From positions 1 through 21,402 of the IMG/VR virus record IMGVR_UViG_3300036859_000410: a stretch of 21,402 nt of DNA, one strand, 5' to 3'. Numbering within the stretch: the stretch's first letter is position 1; the number at the start of each line of letters is the position of its first letter. This document shows, in pieces, positions 1-9,663 of the stretch. Both the position numbers and the translations under genes were made by a program. The notes beneath the pieces are model-generated. The model worked only from the letters and a program-made list of their open reading frames with translations. It was not told the DNA's origin and searched no databases. Source of the stretch: a virus.

Positions 1-1
1 T

Positions 2-1627
2 GTCCTCGCTGACGTTGATGACCAATTAATCTCGTATCCATGGGTCTTCCCCCCTTCTGTACCTGTTGGGCTGATGCCATTCGTTGTCCTCGACACCAAT
101 CCACTCAATAATGCTGCATGGGACCGGGTTACATGCAATAACATTTGTCGAATGGTGAACGGTAGCCGCGCTCTCAAATATTACTGGAATGGTGCCATCG
201 AGGTTGTCCAGAATTGGGGGGTTGCGAGGCCCCCCGCTATTCCAACGTTCTCCACCGTCGCGGGTACTCTGAACCTTACCACTGGCCGTAAATATCGAGT
301 CAGTTATAAGAACGGGTTCACCGGCGAGACGAGTACGGCTACGTTCGATAGCGGCAGCACCGGACCCTTGGTGAACAAAAAGGTTCAAGTGGCAATTGTC
401 CCGCCTACCGACCCTCAGGTTGATGCCTACGTTTGGTGGGCGACTTTAGACGGAGGTAGTGACTTCTTCTTTCACTCCGAGACTTCCGTTCCAAACTTAA
501 GTGACCAAATGCCCGATACAGGGCTTACCAAATCCCGCCGAGCGCCTTACTATAACGACCCTCCCCCCTCCACTGGCCGTTATTTGACCGAGTGGGGTGG
601 TCGAATCTTCATCATCGACGGGCAGGAAGTCGCTTATAGTGGCTACGAGCGAATTTTGGAGGGGCCTCCGGAGTCCTGTTTCCCTCCCAACAATCGTATA
701 CGCCTCAGTGTCGGCGCCGATAAGTTACAGGGTATCGGGGCCGTCCCTGTTGGTATCGTTGTTTGGTCGCGAACCAATGAGATGTTCATGCTCCGGGGCG
801 TGGTCGAGGACATCATCTCAGGTGCTCCAGTAGCTTACTCCGCTTTCCTTGAGAAATTGCCTTGGGAGATTGGCCTCGCCTCCCACTGGTCGGTTCGGCG
901 CTCGCCATCCGGCTTGGTGTTTCTATCGTCCACGTTCAATGTTATGGTATTCGGCGGCAGTAGTAGGCCAAATTCGATTAGCGACTCTGTTGCGCCGATT
1001 CTTAAACGCATAACTGTAGGACAGAAAGACAACGTTCGATCGGAGGTTTGGACTTATCTGGAGAAAACTTGGTATATTCTGGCGGTGCCCCTCGACGGCA
1101 GCACGGTCCTGAACAAGCTGTTCGTGTTTGACCTCGACCCCGATGCCGAGACTAACGTGGGCGTCTTCCATTTCGATATTGAGTGTGAGTCTATTGCTGT
1201 GGTCGAGGACAGGGACGGCAACCCCCGTTGTCTTATTGGTAGCCAAGGCCGCGTCAAGGAACTCATCCTTATCTCTGATACAGAAGGCGGTATTACCGCT
1301 AACATTACTTCCACTTCCGGCATTTTACCCGCTTGGTGGCACAGTGGTTTGTTCGGTAACGAGGACGCCGATACTATCGCTTTCACTAAGTTGTACCGGT
1401 GGGCCAGAGTCGTCGCTGACCAAGGCGGGTTCACTCTCCGCGTCCTCGTTTACGGCGACGACCTTCGGAATCCGGAGTATATTGACAAACTAGTGGGGCC
1501 GGATGGTAAAATTCCTCTGAACATGAAAGGTCGCCGCTGTTCAATTGAGATCGGCTTCCCGGACCAAGACGTGTCAGCGAATGCGCTTGAGTTGTCGCTG
1601 GCCAGTTTTACATTGAGCAAGCGTTAA
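2..1627 (+). CDS. Probable tail nozzle/hub beta-propeller protein, 5' truncated by window edge
   Basis: The frame is open to the left edge, so this is the C-terminal 541 residues of a longer protein; the first ATG in frame (base 74) is probably internal. The chain is rich in aromatic, beta-strand-like segments and lacks transmembrane or coiled-coil regions. A stretch reading GRIFIIDGQEVAYSGYE, then a proline-rich loop and a hydrophobic segment ending SRTNEMFMLRG, resembles the repeating blades of podovirus tail nozzle/tubular-B type proteins: a value is read, compared with an offset, then a 'what the probe feels' strand follows. This resemblance was judged by eye. It is the first gene of the virion block and its stop lies one base before the next gene. 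It could instead be another tail-hub or receptor-facing protein. Structural role fairly sure, exact identity not. Confidence 0.6.
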   Translation, partial: VLADVDDQLISYPWVFPPSVPVGLMPFVVLDTNPLNNAAWDRVTCNNICRMVNGSRALKYYWNGAIEVVQNWGVARPPAIPTFSTVAGTLNLTTGRKYRVSYKNGFTGETSTATFDSGSTGPLVNKKVQVAIVPPTDPQVDAYVWWATLDGGSDFFFHSETSVPNLSDQMPDTGLTKSRRAPYYNDPPPSTGRYLTEWGGRIFIIDGQEVAYSGYERILEGPPESCFPPNNRIRLSVGADKLQGIGAVPVGIVVWSRTNEMFMLRGVVEDIISGAPVAYSAFLEKLPWEIGLASHWSVRRSPSGLVFLSSTFNVMVFGGSSRPNSISDSVAPILKRITVGQKDNVRSEVWTYLEKTWYILAVPLDGSTVLNKLFVFDLDPDAETNVGVFHFDIECESIAVVEDRDGNPRCLIGSQGRVKELILISDTEGGITANITSTSGILPAWWHSGLFGNEDADTIAFTKLYRWARVVADQGGFTLRVLVYGDDLRNPEYIDKLVGPDGKIPLNMKGRRCSIEIGFPDQDVSANALELSLASFTLSKR

Positions 1628-1628
1628 A

Positions 1629-2135
1629 ATGGCCCAGACTCCCATCCCGGAAGTGCCATTTGACCTACCCGAACCGGTACGCCGTTACTTGACTCATTTG
1701 CGCAACGCAGTTATATCGGTGAACGATTCCATTGCACCCCCAGAGGTTGTCACCAATTTCACCGTCACCCCTATGGCGGGGGGAAACCTCATCGAGTTCA
1801 CTCGCTCCAATGCGGACTTTTACAGTATTTATTGGTCTTCCGGGTTCGATTTTGACAAAGCTGAGGTTCTCGTCAGTCTTGGGCAAAATTCTCGGTATGA
1901 GGACCCCATCGGTGCCGGTGGCGTCACCCGCTATTATTGGGTTGCTGCTAATCGTCGGAATGGCCTGAGAGCTATAACCGATTTCGTTGCGAGTACGAGC
2001 TTGGCTTTGGGTACCCCAATCACCCCGCCCGCTCCTCCCCCTATCGGGGGTACTCCGTTTACTTCACCGGCAGCGGGAGGGCCGACCGATTATGGTCAGG
2101 GGAGTAAGGGCGGTTTTCCGGAAGAAATTCAATGA
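1629..2135 (+). CDS. Small virion protein with Fn3-like domain
   Basis: A 168-residue protein that starts one base after the preceding stop, so it is probably translated by re-initiation. Residues about 37-125 look like one fibronectin-III/Ig-like beta sandwich: a proline-initiated first strand (PPEVVTNFTVTP), a YSIYW strand and a terminal YYWVAANRRNG strand. The last 40 residues are a Pro/Gly/Ser-rich low-complexity tail with no obvious fold. Such small Fn3-like proteins commonly decorate phage tails or fibre bases and bind carbohydrate surfaces weakly. Position between the tail-nozzle gene and the ejection-type genes supports a tail accessory role. No enzyme motif was seen. The function is inferred from fold type and context only. 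Confidence 0.6.
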   Translation: MAQTPIPEVPFDLPEPVRRYLTHLRNAVISVNDSIAPPEVVTNFTVTPMAGGNLIEFTRSNADFYSIYWSSGFDFDKAEVLVSLGQNSRYEDPIGAGGVTRYYWVAANRRNGLRAITDFVASTSLALGTPITPPAPPPIGGTPFTSPAAGGPTDYGQGSKGGFPEEIQ

Positions 2136-2150
2136 CGTGAAGGAGGCGCA

Positions 2151-2687
2151 GTGGAGAGCCCTAGGAGCAAGCCAGGTAGCAAAGAGAAAACTTCCGAGGC
2201 AGCGTCGGCGGAGGACCGCGCAGCGCGTCAACGGGAATTGGGTGCGTCTGACCCGACTCTGCGTCAATTTGAGGGGAACATCGAATCCTCCCCCTATTAT
2301 AATAATTTGGTGCGCCTTGGTTTGGAGGACACGTCCCGCGAGTTCGACCAAATGCTCGGCGGCGTTCGCTCCAGAGCGCGTCAATCCGGCTTCGGTTACG
2401 AGCAACCAGCATCGCAAGCTGGTGAGGAGAGCGTTCGCATCGCGGAGGCCGGTGAATTGGCTCGCGTTCGGCCTGAGGCGTATGCCGCTGCTATCGAACC
2501 TTCGTTCCGTGCTGCTGGAATGCGCTCACAGCGTGCCGGTATTTTGGAGGGCGCTCAGGAACAGGAAATGGCAACAGCGGCTGACCTCGAAAATCAGCGC
2601 CGGAACCGTCGAGCGGCCCTGTGGGGTAGCTTGATGGGTGCTGGTGCCAAGGTCGCGAGCTCATTCGCGCCGCATCCGGGGGGGTAA
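2151..2687 (+). CDS. Probable internal virion / ejection-type protein (178 aa)
   Basis: Starts at GTG 2151, chosen because a full AAGGAGG ribosome-binding site lies four bases upstream (2140-2146); no ATG is near. The protein is Ala/Arg/Glu/Gln-rich and mostly helical, with a charged disordered N-terminus (about residues 1-35), a central helical part and a small Gly/Ala-rich hydrophobic patch near the C-terminus (LWGSLMGAGAKVASSF, about residues 156-171). Small proteins of this composition, placed between nozzle and large ejection genes, are typical of podovirus internal virion or DNA-ejection proteins. I do not recognise a specific family. The upstream gene ends 15 bases earlier and the next begins two bases after its stop. 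Confidence 0.55.
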   Translation: MESPRSKPGSKEKTSEAASAEDRAARQRELGASDPTLRQFEGNIESSPYYNNLVRLGLEDTSREFDQMLGGVRSRARQSGFGYEQPASQAGEESVRIAEAGELARVRPEAYAAAIEPSFRAAGMRSQRAGILEGAQEQEMATAADLENQRRNRRAALWGSLMGAGAKVASSFAPHPGG

Positions 2688-2689
2688 CA

Positions 2690-3928
2690 ATGCAGGTTAG
2701 TGGCAGCGCAGACCCTGATACAACTAGAAGACTGAGGCGAGCGGGGGTTATCCCTAACGTCGGGCCTCCCGATTTGGTTCCGGATATCAACGATTTTCCG
2801 GAAATTACAGGTCGGCGCTCCACTAATCTCAATCTCCCCCCTCCCGGCCCTTCGAGGCGTGAGCAGCTTGAGGCTCAACTCAATCCTCGCAGCAAGCATC
2901 CGACACGTGACAAAATTATTCAGGCCATCATCGACCTCGCCCCTATCGGTATCGGTGCGGCCTTCGGTGGCGAGGAAGGTGCTACCGGTGCGGCTCAGGC
3001 CACTGAACGTAACATCACGGTGCGCCAAGCTTTGGCCGAGCATCGACGTGACCAGCTTAAACAGTCCATTGAGGCAGAGCGCCAGCGTGAGGCGAGGGCA
3101 GAGGAGGAAGGTAACCAGCGCGTGTTCCAGATGCGTCAGCAACAGGAGCGCGAGGCAGGGGAGACAACGAGGGAACGTGAGCGTACTGCCGCTGCCGGTG
3201 AACTTCGTAAGTCAGTAATGGCACAACAGGCCGAATTCGAGCGCCAGCGCCAGATTGACCGCGCCGAGGATAATTCCCGGTTGGAGCGCTCCCTAAGAGA
3301 GAGCGTCCGTCACCACACGGCCATCGAGAATAAACCTCCCGCTCCGCGTGAACTCCCTCAAGGGAGCGAGTTTGAGCGCGCATTCAAACTTGAACATGGT
3401 CGAATGCCGACGACGCAGGATATTATTGACTATCAAACTGGTAAGGCCCACGCTTTGGCTCAGGAGAAAGAGCGCGGTACAGTCTCCTCTAAGCTGAGCG
3501 ACGCCGAATTCCGCGTCTCCCAAATGGAAGATGCATATAAACGGGCGGAGGCGGGTGAGACTCAAGCCGATGTTTCCCTCCTGTTTAACCACATCGGTAT
3601 GACCCTCTCCGCCCAAAAAGGCGCTCGAATCACGATGGCCGAAATTGAACGTGCCGCCAAGACCCGGACTTTACCTGAGGAGTTTCAAGTACAATACGAT
3701 TGGCTGGTGGGCAAAGGTTCCAGAAGGAGTTTGGCGCACGAGCAGCGCCAGCAGATGCTAAATTTGGCTCGCTCCCAGAGGGATATGTACCGGAAGCGCG
3801 CAGGCGAATTGGGTGAGGGCGGCGGACAAACCGAATCGGATATCGTTAAGATTGCCACTGACAAGGACGGCAATCGCAAGGGGTACAGTAGGAGTAAAAA
3901 AGCGTGGGTGGATTTACCGAAACAGTAA
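2690..3928 (+). CDS. Coiled-coil virion protein, ejection-type candidate (412 aa)
   Basis: The ATG at 2690 lies two bases after the preceding stop and follows a G-rich tract that can serve as ribosome-binding site. After a Pro-rich N-terminus (1-65) and a short Gly/Ala hydrophobic stretch (about 82-103, PIGIGAAFGGEEG), residues about 110-205 form a long, extremely charged helix of Glu/Arg/Gln heptads, a clear coiled coil. A helical C-terminal half (about 260-375) contains an AHEQRQQMLNLARSQRDMY helix. The last 30 residues contain a DKDGNRKGYSRSKKAWVDL segment, resembling short C-terminal beta motifs of phage ejection and tail proteins. No catalytic motif was seen. Its stop lies 25 bases inside the next gene. 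Virion location is inferred from neighbours and composition. Confidence 0.6.
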   Translation: MQVSGSADPDTTRRLRRAGVIPNVGPPDLVPDINDFPEITGRRSTNLNLPPPGPSRREQLEAQLNPRSKHPTRDKIIQAIIDLAPIGIGAAFGGEEGATGAAQATERNITVRQALAEHRRDQLKQSIEAERQREARAEEEGNQRVFQMRQQQEREAGETTRERERTAAAGELRKSVMAQQAEFERQRQIDRAEDNSRLERSLRESVRHHTAIENKPPAPRELPQGSEFERAFKLEHGRMPTTQDIIDYQTGKAHALAQEKERGTVSSKLSDAEFRVSQMEDAYKRAEAGETQADVSLLFNHIGMTLSAQKGARITMAEIERAAKTRTLPEEFQVQYDWLVGKGSRRSLAHEQRQQMLNLARSQRDMYRKRAGELGEGGGQTESDIVKIATDKDGNRKGYSRSKKAWVDLPKQ

Positions 3929-6879
3929 AGACGACTCCCCCCGGCAAAGCGCCGAAAAAGAAGCTTAGCGATGAGATGATTCCACCCCCTCCTCCCGGCT
4001 TTGAGGTACAGGAGTCTGCCCCGACTGATATCCCCCCTCCCCCTTCCGGCTTCTCCGTTGGGGATGAGGAGGCCCCTCTCCCCAAGAAGCAAGGGATGAT
4101 TAGTCGGGCGCTCCAAAGCTTCTCCGAGGCCATCGGTGCCCCCGGCGAGCTATCCGATATCGTAACTGGCCCCGCTACCATGATTCGCCATCCCCTACGG
4201 TCTATCAAAGACTTGGTTATGGGGATGGCCGAGCCGCAGCAGAAATTAATTGACCGCGCTTACCGGGAGCAGCAATCGCCTCGCTTACTGGACAAAATTG
4301 CCGGTTTGATTCATGGAACGGAAGCGGCTATCCCGTTCGTCGGCCCGGTATTGGAGAAGGCCGGAGAGGAGATGAAGGAGGGGAATATCGCCGGTGCTGT
4401 CGGCTCAACTGTCGGTGCCGCTGCTCCCTTCCTTGCTGGTGGTAAAGCTTCCCCAATGGAAGCGGCGCGAGGTATCCGAACCGGTATACGTGAACGCGTA
4501 CAGGCTGTCAGGCAGGGTCAAGGCGTTACCGGAAAGACCCTCGCTGCTGTGAAGCCGTTTCCGATGAAGAAGGAAATGTTATCCACTCCAGCGATTGGTG
4601 AAGTTGTCCCATCCGAAGGCATTCCCCGTATCGAGGTTAACGAGGCAGCTAAGGCTCGTGGTATCAACATGACTGCTGCTGAGGCCACTGGTTCTCGTCC
4701 TCTCCAGTCAATTCAAGGTGCTGGCGAACGTTCCATTGTCGGCGGCGGCAAACTCCAGTCCGCTAAGGAGCGTAACATTGCCAACGTTATCAAGTGGACT
4801 GAGGACGTTGGTGCCAAGATTGACCCGGAGAATCGCGGCCTGACTAACGAGCAGGTTGGCTCTCATCTTGGTGAAGCTGCCGAAGTTTCGATGGACAACA
4901 TGCGTAAGGGTGTCCGCGAGCAATTCGCTGCATTCAAGGACGCGTTTAGCCGCATCAAGGCCGATACGTCGGAGATTGCGAAGAAGTATAGCTCGCATCT
5001 TCAAGAGTTGCACAATGTCCTCAACAACCTCCCCGAAGCTTACGCTTCCCCGATCCGTAACCTGCTGAATAAAGCCTCGAAAATGGGCACGCCCGAATCG
5101 GAGAAGGTAACTGTCATGGGCGAACAGTGGACACCTGAGGAGTTGTGGGCCAAGCAACCGAAGATGGCGGAGGAACTTGGTTTACCGAAACCGGGTGAGG
5201 GGGGAGGACTCAATCTCCATGAATTGAGTATGCTCCGTTCCGCATTTTGGGATATCGGCCATAAATGGCGCAAGGGCAATATTCCCGACTATGCCGCTGG
5301 CCTTGCTCGTGAACTGACCCATGACACCGACCTTCTAATGATGGAAACGACCAAAGCTGCAGGTGCCGATGTCGAAGGCCCCTTCCGTCAAGCGAACGCT
5401 GCTTACGAGTTGATGAAGAACACTTTCGATGACCCGAAATCGCCAATGTACCAAGTCTTGGCCGAGCCTGACCCGTCGAAGATTCCTCAAAAGGTTCTCG
5501 CTGCCGGTAATTTCGGCGGCTCCCCTCAGAACATTCGCACTCTTAAGAATTTGGGTATCGACCTTGCTCCGATAAAACGTCAGATACTTGGCAAACTTCT
5601 TGAGCGTAATTTTGATACCAGCAAGCGCACACTGTCCGGCTATTCGCACGAGTTTTTGTCCGAGCTATACACGCCGGAGGAATTAAGAGAGATTTACATA
5701 TTGGCGAAAGTTGGGCGCACCATCGGGTTCGACGTCAACCCGCCTGAGCCGGGAAAGTCCTCCATCGGTGGCATCTTGTGGCAGCTTGGTGCCCTTGGCC
5801 GAGGCGCTCTTCATATTCCCGGTATTGAATGGGCGGCAGGGAAGTTCACGTCAAGCCCCTCAATTCGACGCTGGTTAACGGGTGTTCCTCCGGGGAAAGG
5901 GGGTGCTCCGAGCCTGAGAGAGGCGCTAGCTCCCAGAGGGGGAGGCGGTGAAGGCCCTGCTGGTGCGCGGATGGGTGGCCCTCCTCCTCCTCCTGAAACG
6001 CCACCGGCACCCGAAGCGCCGAAACCGCTAACGAGTGAGGCTCCGCCGAGCATGGGTCGTCGCGGTTTCCTGAAAACGGCGGTAGGCGCGGCAGTTACGG
6101 GGCCGGAAATAGCGAAACAAGGACTGAGGGAGGCAGTTGGGCTAGCGAAACCCATAGAGACGATAACTGCGACGATTCCTAGTGAATTTGTGCCGTCTTG
6201 GTACGATGCGGTTAACGGTCTTGCGACCAAGCTTAAAGGAAAAGTTTCAGGGGAGGCTATAGCTCAATTCGTCGACGATTACATGATGTCAATAGAAGAA
6301 AACTGGCAAGAATTGGCTAGATATTACACCTTGTCAGATGCTGCTCAATGGAATCATAATATCGTTAAGTCCATGTCTAAGATTAACTCTGCTTCTGATA
6401 TGGTTGACCTTTTGGTGGACGAACTTGGGGACTTGGAAGGAATAGGGGAGAACGTGCTGAGAGCGGCAGCTAAGGAAAACCCCGTAAAATACGGAGTGGA
6501 AGTGGCAAAGGAACTAGCTAGTCGAGCAGAAGCTGAACTTAACCCTCCCCCCCCGCCAAAGAGATTCGACATAGCCACAGGGAAAGAGTTGGCCCTGAGG
6601 GAACAGACTACTCTACAAAAGGAAATGACGAAGGCGAAGAAACCCACTCCTGAGGGCGATATCAAGTCATTCCGTAAGGATTTCCGCAAGTCGCTAGGGG
6701 AGAGGCTGGAGCCGTTGAAAGGGAAAATGGGGGAACTACCGCCTGAGTTGCCTGAGGTTAAACCAATTCCCAAGGCCAAGTCCCTCAAGTCCGAAATGTC
6801 GCGCAAGGCGGTCGGCGCTGAATTGAGTAAAGGGAAGAGCTTCAAGGAAGCGATAAAAGCGAGGGGGAAGAAAAAATGA
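3904..6879 (+). CDS. Large ejection-type virion protein with internal twin-arginine-like motif (991 aa)
   Basis: Starts at GTG 3904, 25 bases inside the preceding gene, with TAGGAG nine bases upstream; the next in-frame ATG is at 3976. The N-terminus carries two Pro-rich repeats (IPPPPPGFEV and IPPPPSGFSV, residues about 26-50). Residues about 110-185 include amphipathic Gly/Ala segments that may contact membrane. Residues about 255-650 are helical and resemble large podovirus DNA-ejection/internal virion proteins, by general character only. Pro/Gly-rich linkers (about 655-715) are followed by M717-GRRGFLKTAVGAAV, which looks like a Tat signal, and then a helical, lysine-rich C-terminal part (to 991). 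The bases coding for residues about 780-840 are markedly AT-rich. No lysozyme or transglycosylase motif was recognised. The stop overlaps the next start as ATGA. Confidence 0.6.
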   Translation: MGGFTETVKTTPPGKAPKKKLSDEMIPPPPPGFEVQESAPTDIPPPPSGFSVGDEEAPLPKKQGMISRALQSFSEAIGAPGELSDIVTGPATMIRHPLRSIKDLVMGMAEPQQKLIDRAYREQQSPRLLDKIAGLIHGTEAAIPFVGPVLEKAGEEMKEGNIAGAVGSTVGAAAPFLAGGKASPMEAARGIRTGIRERVQAVRQGQGVTGKTLAAVKPFPMKKEMLSTPAIGEVVPSEGIPRIEVNEAAKARGINMTAAEATGSRPLQSIQGAGERSIVGGGKLQSAKERNIANVIKWTEDVGAKIDPENRGLTNEQVGSHLGEAAEVSMDNMRKGVREQFAAFKDAFSRIKADTSEIAKKYSSHLQELHNVLNNLPEAYASPIRNLLNKASKMGTPESEKVTVMGEQWTPEELWAKQPKMAEELGLPKPGEGGGLNLHELSMLRSAFWDIGHKWRKGNIPDYAAGLARELTHDTDLLMMETTKAAGADVEGPFRQANAAYELMKNTFDDPKSPMYQVLAEPDPSKIPQKVLAAGNFGGSPQNIRTLKNLGIDLAPIKRQILGKLLERNFDTSKRTLSGYSHEFLSELYTPEELREIYILAKVGRTIGFDVNPPEPGKSSIGGILWQLGALGRGALHIPGIEWAAGKFTSSPSIRRWLTGVPPGKGGAPSLREALAPRGGGGEGPAGARMGGPPPPPETPPAPEAPKPLTSEAPPSMGRRGFLKTAVGAAVTGPEIAKQGLREAVGLAKPIETITATIPSEFVPSWYDAVNGLATKLKGKVSGEAIAQFVDDYMMSIEENWQELARYYTLSDAAQWNHNIVKSMSKINSASDMVDLLVDELGDLEGIGENVLRAAAKENPVKYGVEVAKELASRAEAELNPPPPPKRFDIATGKELALREQTTLQKEMTKAKKPTPEGDIKSFRKDFRKSLGERLEPLKGKMGELPPELPEVKPIPKAKSLKSEMSRKAVGAELSKGKSFKEAIKARGKKK

Positions 6880-9656
6880 AGAAGCTTGCCGCGATTCTAT
6901 TCTTGTTCGCCTCATCTACGTTTGCTCAGACGACCACACTCACTGGCACCTTCCGAGCGCCCAACGGCAATCTCATCTCCGGTAGCATGAAATTTGAGTT
7001 GCCTGTGCCCGGTACCTCCTCTGGCGTCGTCGTCATGCCTCAGCCGGTGACCTTCCGCATCTCAAACGGTGTCTTCCGGGGCACTCCAAAGGTGTACGGA
7101 AACGATGTTATCGTCCCCTCCGGCACCTTTTACCGCGTCACGTTCTCGGACGACTTTGGTCGTCCAGTCTTCTCTGCCAATTACGTCCTTACCGGCTCCC
7201 CGGTCGATATGTCAACGGCTGTCCCCACTTCCATTACTACGTCCAACATCACCTATTTTAATGTTCCTACTCTGGGCGGCAACAACGTCTTTACCGGTAA
7301 CAACACTTTCACCGGCACTAATACATTCACCAATCTTATCCTCCTATCCGCCAACATACCGCAGACGGGGGCTACTCCGGCGCAAATCGGGGGACTGTGG
7401 TGGCCCGGTACGGCTACTGGCTTTGTAACCCCACCCTCTGCCGCCCCGGTCGTACCGACCAGCGCTACTGGTGGGACGATTGCTGATGGCTCCTATAAGG
7501 TCTGTATCACCTATGTCAACCGCAACGGGGAAACTCCGTGCAGTCCGCCGACAACGGTGACTCTGAGCGGCGCAACCTCCTCGATTGTATTTGCCGCTGA
7601 AAATGACACCAACTGGCAGACCGGAGCCTTCGCGGAGCGTGTCTATGTGTCTAGCGATGGCGGTACAACCTACTGGCGGCAGACGCCCACCGTTGTAGCA
7701 ACCGATTTCATGTGGGACACGACCGCGCACTATATTAAGATGGGCAGCGGTGTGCAGAAAACAATCCAGTCACTCGTTACTTCTGGCACAAATCCCCCCA
7801 CTACGAACACCGCTGTGATTGACCCCCTACAGGTGGCGCTGAACGCTACGCGGCGAGTTTCAGACCGTGTGCCTTTCGGGACGCTGGTAGTTCCCGCGAT
7901 TCAGGATGCGGGTGTGGACACGCGCACATTGCTCACCACGCCACTGATTATGCGGCAGCAAGACCATATCATCGGCTCTAGCTCAATGGCGGGGCTGGTT
8001 GACCAACAGTCGCGCATTGTTGTTTTTCCGGCATGGGGCGGAGCCAACGACAACAAGCTGGCGGCAGTGATGAACTTTGGCGGGGATGCCTCTATCTCCA
8101 ACGTAGGTATTCAGGGCATCGGCACGAACGCGCTGATGGTGCTCTGTGGAGTTGGCAATCAGTGTTCGGGTGGGACGAGCGTTCAGAATGTGTCCCTGCG
8201 CGTGAGCGACACGACCAATACCTACTCGGCTTTTGTGGCCGTGGGTGTCCTCTACGACCTGCACTTCGACCATGTAGGCATGGTGGGAGGGAATGCGCTC
8301 ATTCAATACCGCAATGCAGCGGGTGGGCTGCACTACTACACAGGCGGCAGATGGGATGCCAGCGGCGACCACTTTATTAACATGGTTCCCGGCTGGACTG
8401 ACCCTGACAACGGCACGAATGACGGCGCATTCCCGAATGGGCTGGACAGGGTAGTGGTCAAGAACGTCCGCACCGAGGGCGGCAAGGGGATTTTGTGGGA
8501 CGTGATGGGTGTGAACCTGACGTTGGACACTGTAGAGGTAGCCGATGCGCTTGTACAAGCAGGTACGGCGGCAATTATCCGCATGGGCACTGATAGCACT
8601 ATCACACAGGTCAATGGCTCTCGGCTGACGCTCATCAACACCTCTGGAGGCTCTAGCTCGAACGCGGCAGCGGGAGTGAAGGTCAACGCTGGCCTGTCCA
8701 ACAATCAAACCTTCATCACCGTTGAAGGGGATTCTGGGTTTCCGGTTGGCGCGAGCGGCGTCGGCGTGGACGCCAGCAATATCGGCTTAGTCCTTACCAA
8801 CCTAACTTCCAGCACATTTACGGCTAATCCCAACGCCAGCGGCGCGGCAGTGAAGATGATTAACGTCCCGAATAGCTCGCGCATCGTCGGCGGGGGCGGC
8901 GGCTCCGGCCTCGCGGCTGACGGTGGACAGTGGTTTGAGCTTCCTGACCGATTGGTGCTCAACTATCACGCGGGCAACAATGCTTGGGACAGGTCGCAGC
9001 GCCGCTCTTGGCGTAACGTCTCCGGCACGCTCAATCTCTACGCCTCGGATGACACCACGGTCACACACTCGTGGAACGCGCTTGGAGACGCGACCATGAC
9101 GCGCTTCCTGAGCGTGGGGGCGAACTCGCCGACAGGTGCAGCAGTCGGTACGAGCGGCATCGGCCTTGGCAGCGGCAAGGCTATCTGGACTCGCAACAAC
9201 GCGAACTCCGCCAATATGTTCGTCCTGTTCACCAACGCCAGTGACCAACTGGAACTCGGAACGGATGCCGGGATTGCGAGCATAAAGCTGACCAAAAATA
9301 TCAGTTCTTCGGCTAACGGCGGCTTCGTGAACCTGTCAACTTCTGGCAACATTACGGACAGCGGTAGTCTCAACATCGGCGGTGGTCAAGCCATCTCCAA
9401 GCACATCTCGACCACCGCCGCGCTCGACTTTGCTAATCAGACCGCTATTGGCTGCAACGACCTCACGGTGACGGCGACCGACGCGGCCCTAGGAGATGTG
9501 GTTACTCTTGGGGTGCCGAACGCCTCAGTCCCGAACGGTACGGCGCTATTCTCTGCTTGGGTGAGTGCCCCAAACACGGTGACGGTCCGCTATTGCAACT
9601 TGATGAGTGGCGACCCCGCGAGCGGCACTTTCAGGGTAGATGTGTGGCAGCACTAG
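6876..9656 (+). CDS. Tail fibre/spike protein with N-terminal signal peptide (926 aa)
   Basis: ATG 6876 overlaps the preceding stop (ATGA). Residues 1-17 form a textbook Sec signal peptide (MKKLAAILFLFASSTFA, cleavage before Q18), unusual for a virion fibre. An N-terminal beta domain (about 18-115) is followed by asparagine-rich repeats of the FTGNNTFTG type (about 135-152), common in fibre shafts. An Fn3-like module (about 200-275, with ITYVNRNGETPCSPP) precedes a long Gly/Ser/Asn/Thr-rich, beta-helix-like region (about 320-700) starting with VPAIQDAGVDTRTLL, which suits a receptor-binding or depolymerase spike. The C-terminal 95 residues (from about 830) resemble a domain recurrent at fibre C-termini and ending in a GTFRVDVWQH strand. 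No catalytic residues were identified. It is the last large gene before the lysis module. Confidence 0.75.
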   Translation: MKKLAAILFLFASSTFAQTTTLTGTFRAPNGNLISGSMKFELPVPGTSSGVVVMPQPVTFRISNGVFRGTPKVYGNDVIVPSGTFYRVTFSDDFGRPVFSANYVLTGSPVDMSTAVPTSITTSNITYFNVPTLGGNNVFTGNNTFTGTNTFTNLILLSANIPQTGATPAQIGGLWWPGTATGFVTPPSAAPVVPTSATGGTIADGSYKVCITYVNRNGETPCSPPTTVTLSGATSSIVFAAENDTNWQTGAFAERVYVSSDGGTTYWRQTPTVVATDFMWDTTAHYIKMGSGVQKTIQSLVTSGTNPPTTNTAVIDPLQVALNATRRVSDRVPFGTLVVPAIQDAGVDTRTLLTTPLIMRQQDHIIGSSSMAGLVDQQSRIVVFPAWGGANDNKLAAVMNFGGDASISNVGIQGIGTNALMVLCGVGNQCSGGTSVQNVSLRVSDTTNTYSAFVAVGVLYDLHFDHVGMVGGNALIQYRNAAGGLHYYTGGRWDASGDHFINMVPGWTDPDNGTNDGAFPNGLDRVVVKNVRTEGGKGILWDVMGVNLTLDTVEVADALVQAGTAAIIRMGTDSTITQVNGSRLTLINTSGGSSSNAAAGVKVNAGLSNNQTFITVEGDSGFPVGASGVGVDASNIGLVLTNLTSSTFTANPNASGAAVKMINVPNSSRIVGGGGGSGLAADGGQWFELPDRLVLNYHAGNNAWDRSQRRSWRNVSGTLNLYASDDTTVTHSWNALGDATMTRFLSVGANSPTGAAVGTSGIGLGSGKAIWTRNNANSANMFVLFTNASDQLELGTDAGIASIKLTKNISSSANGGFVNLSTSGNITDSGSLNIGGGQAISKHISTTAALDFANQTAIGCNDLTVTATDAALGDVVTLGVPNASVPNGTALFSAWVSAPNTVTVRYCNLMSGDPASGTFRVDVWQH

Positions 9657-9663
9657 GAGCTTA

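Noticed and set aside
2298-2303. TATAAT on the + strand
   Set aside because: Inside a coding gene; the nearest TTGAGG is 23 bases away and no extended -10 is present.
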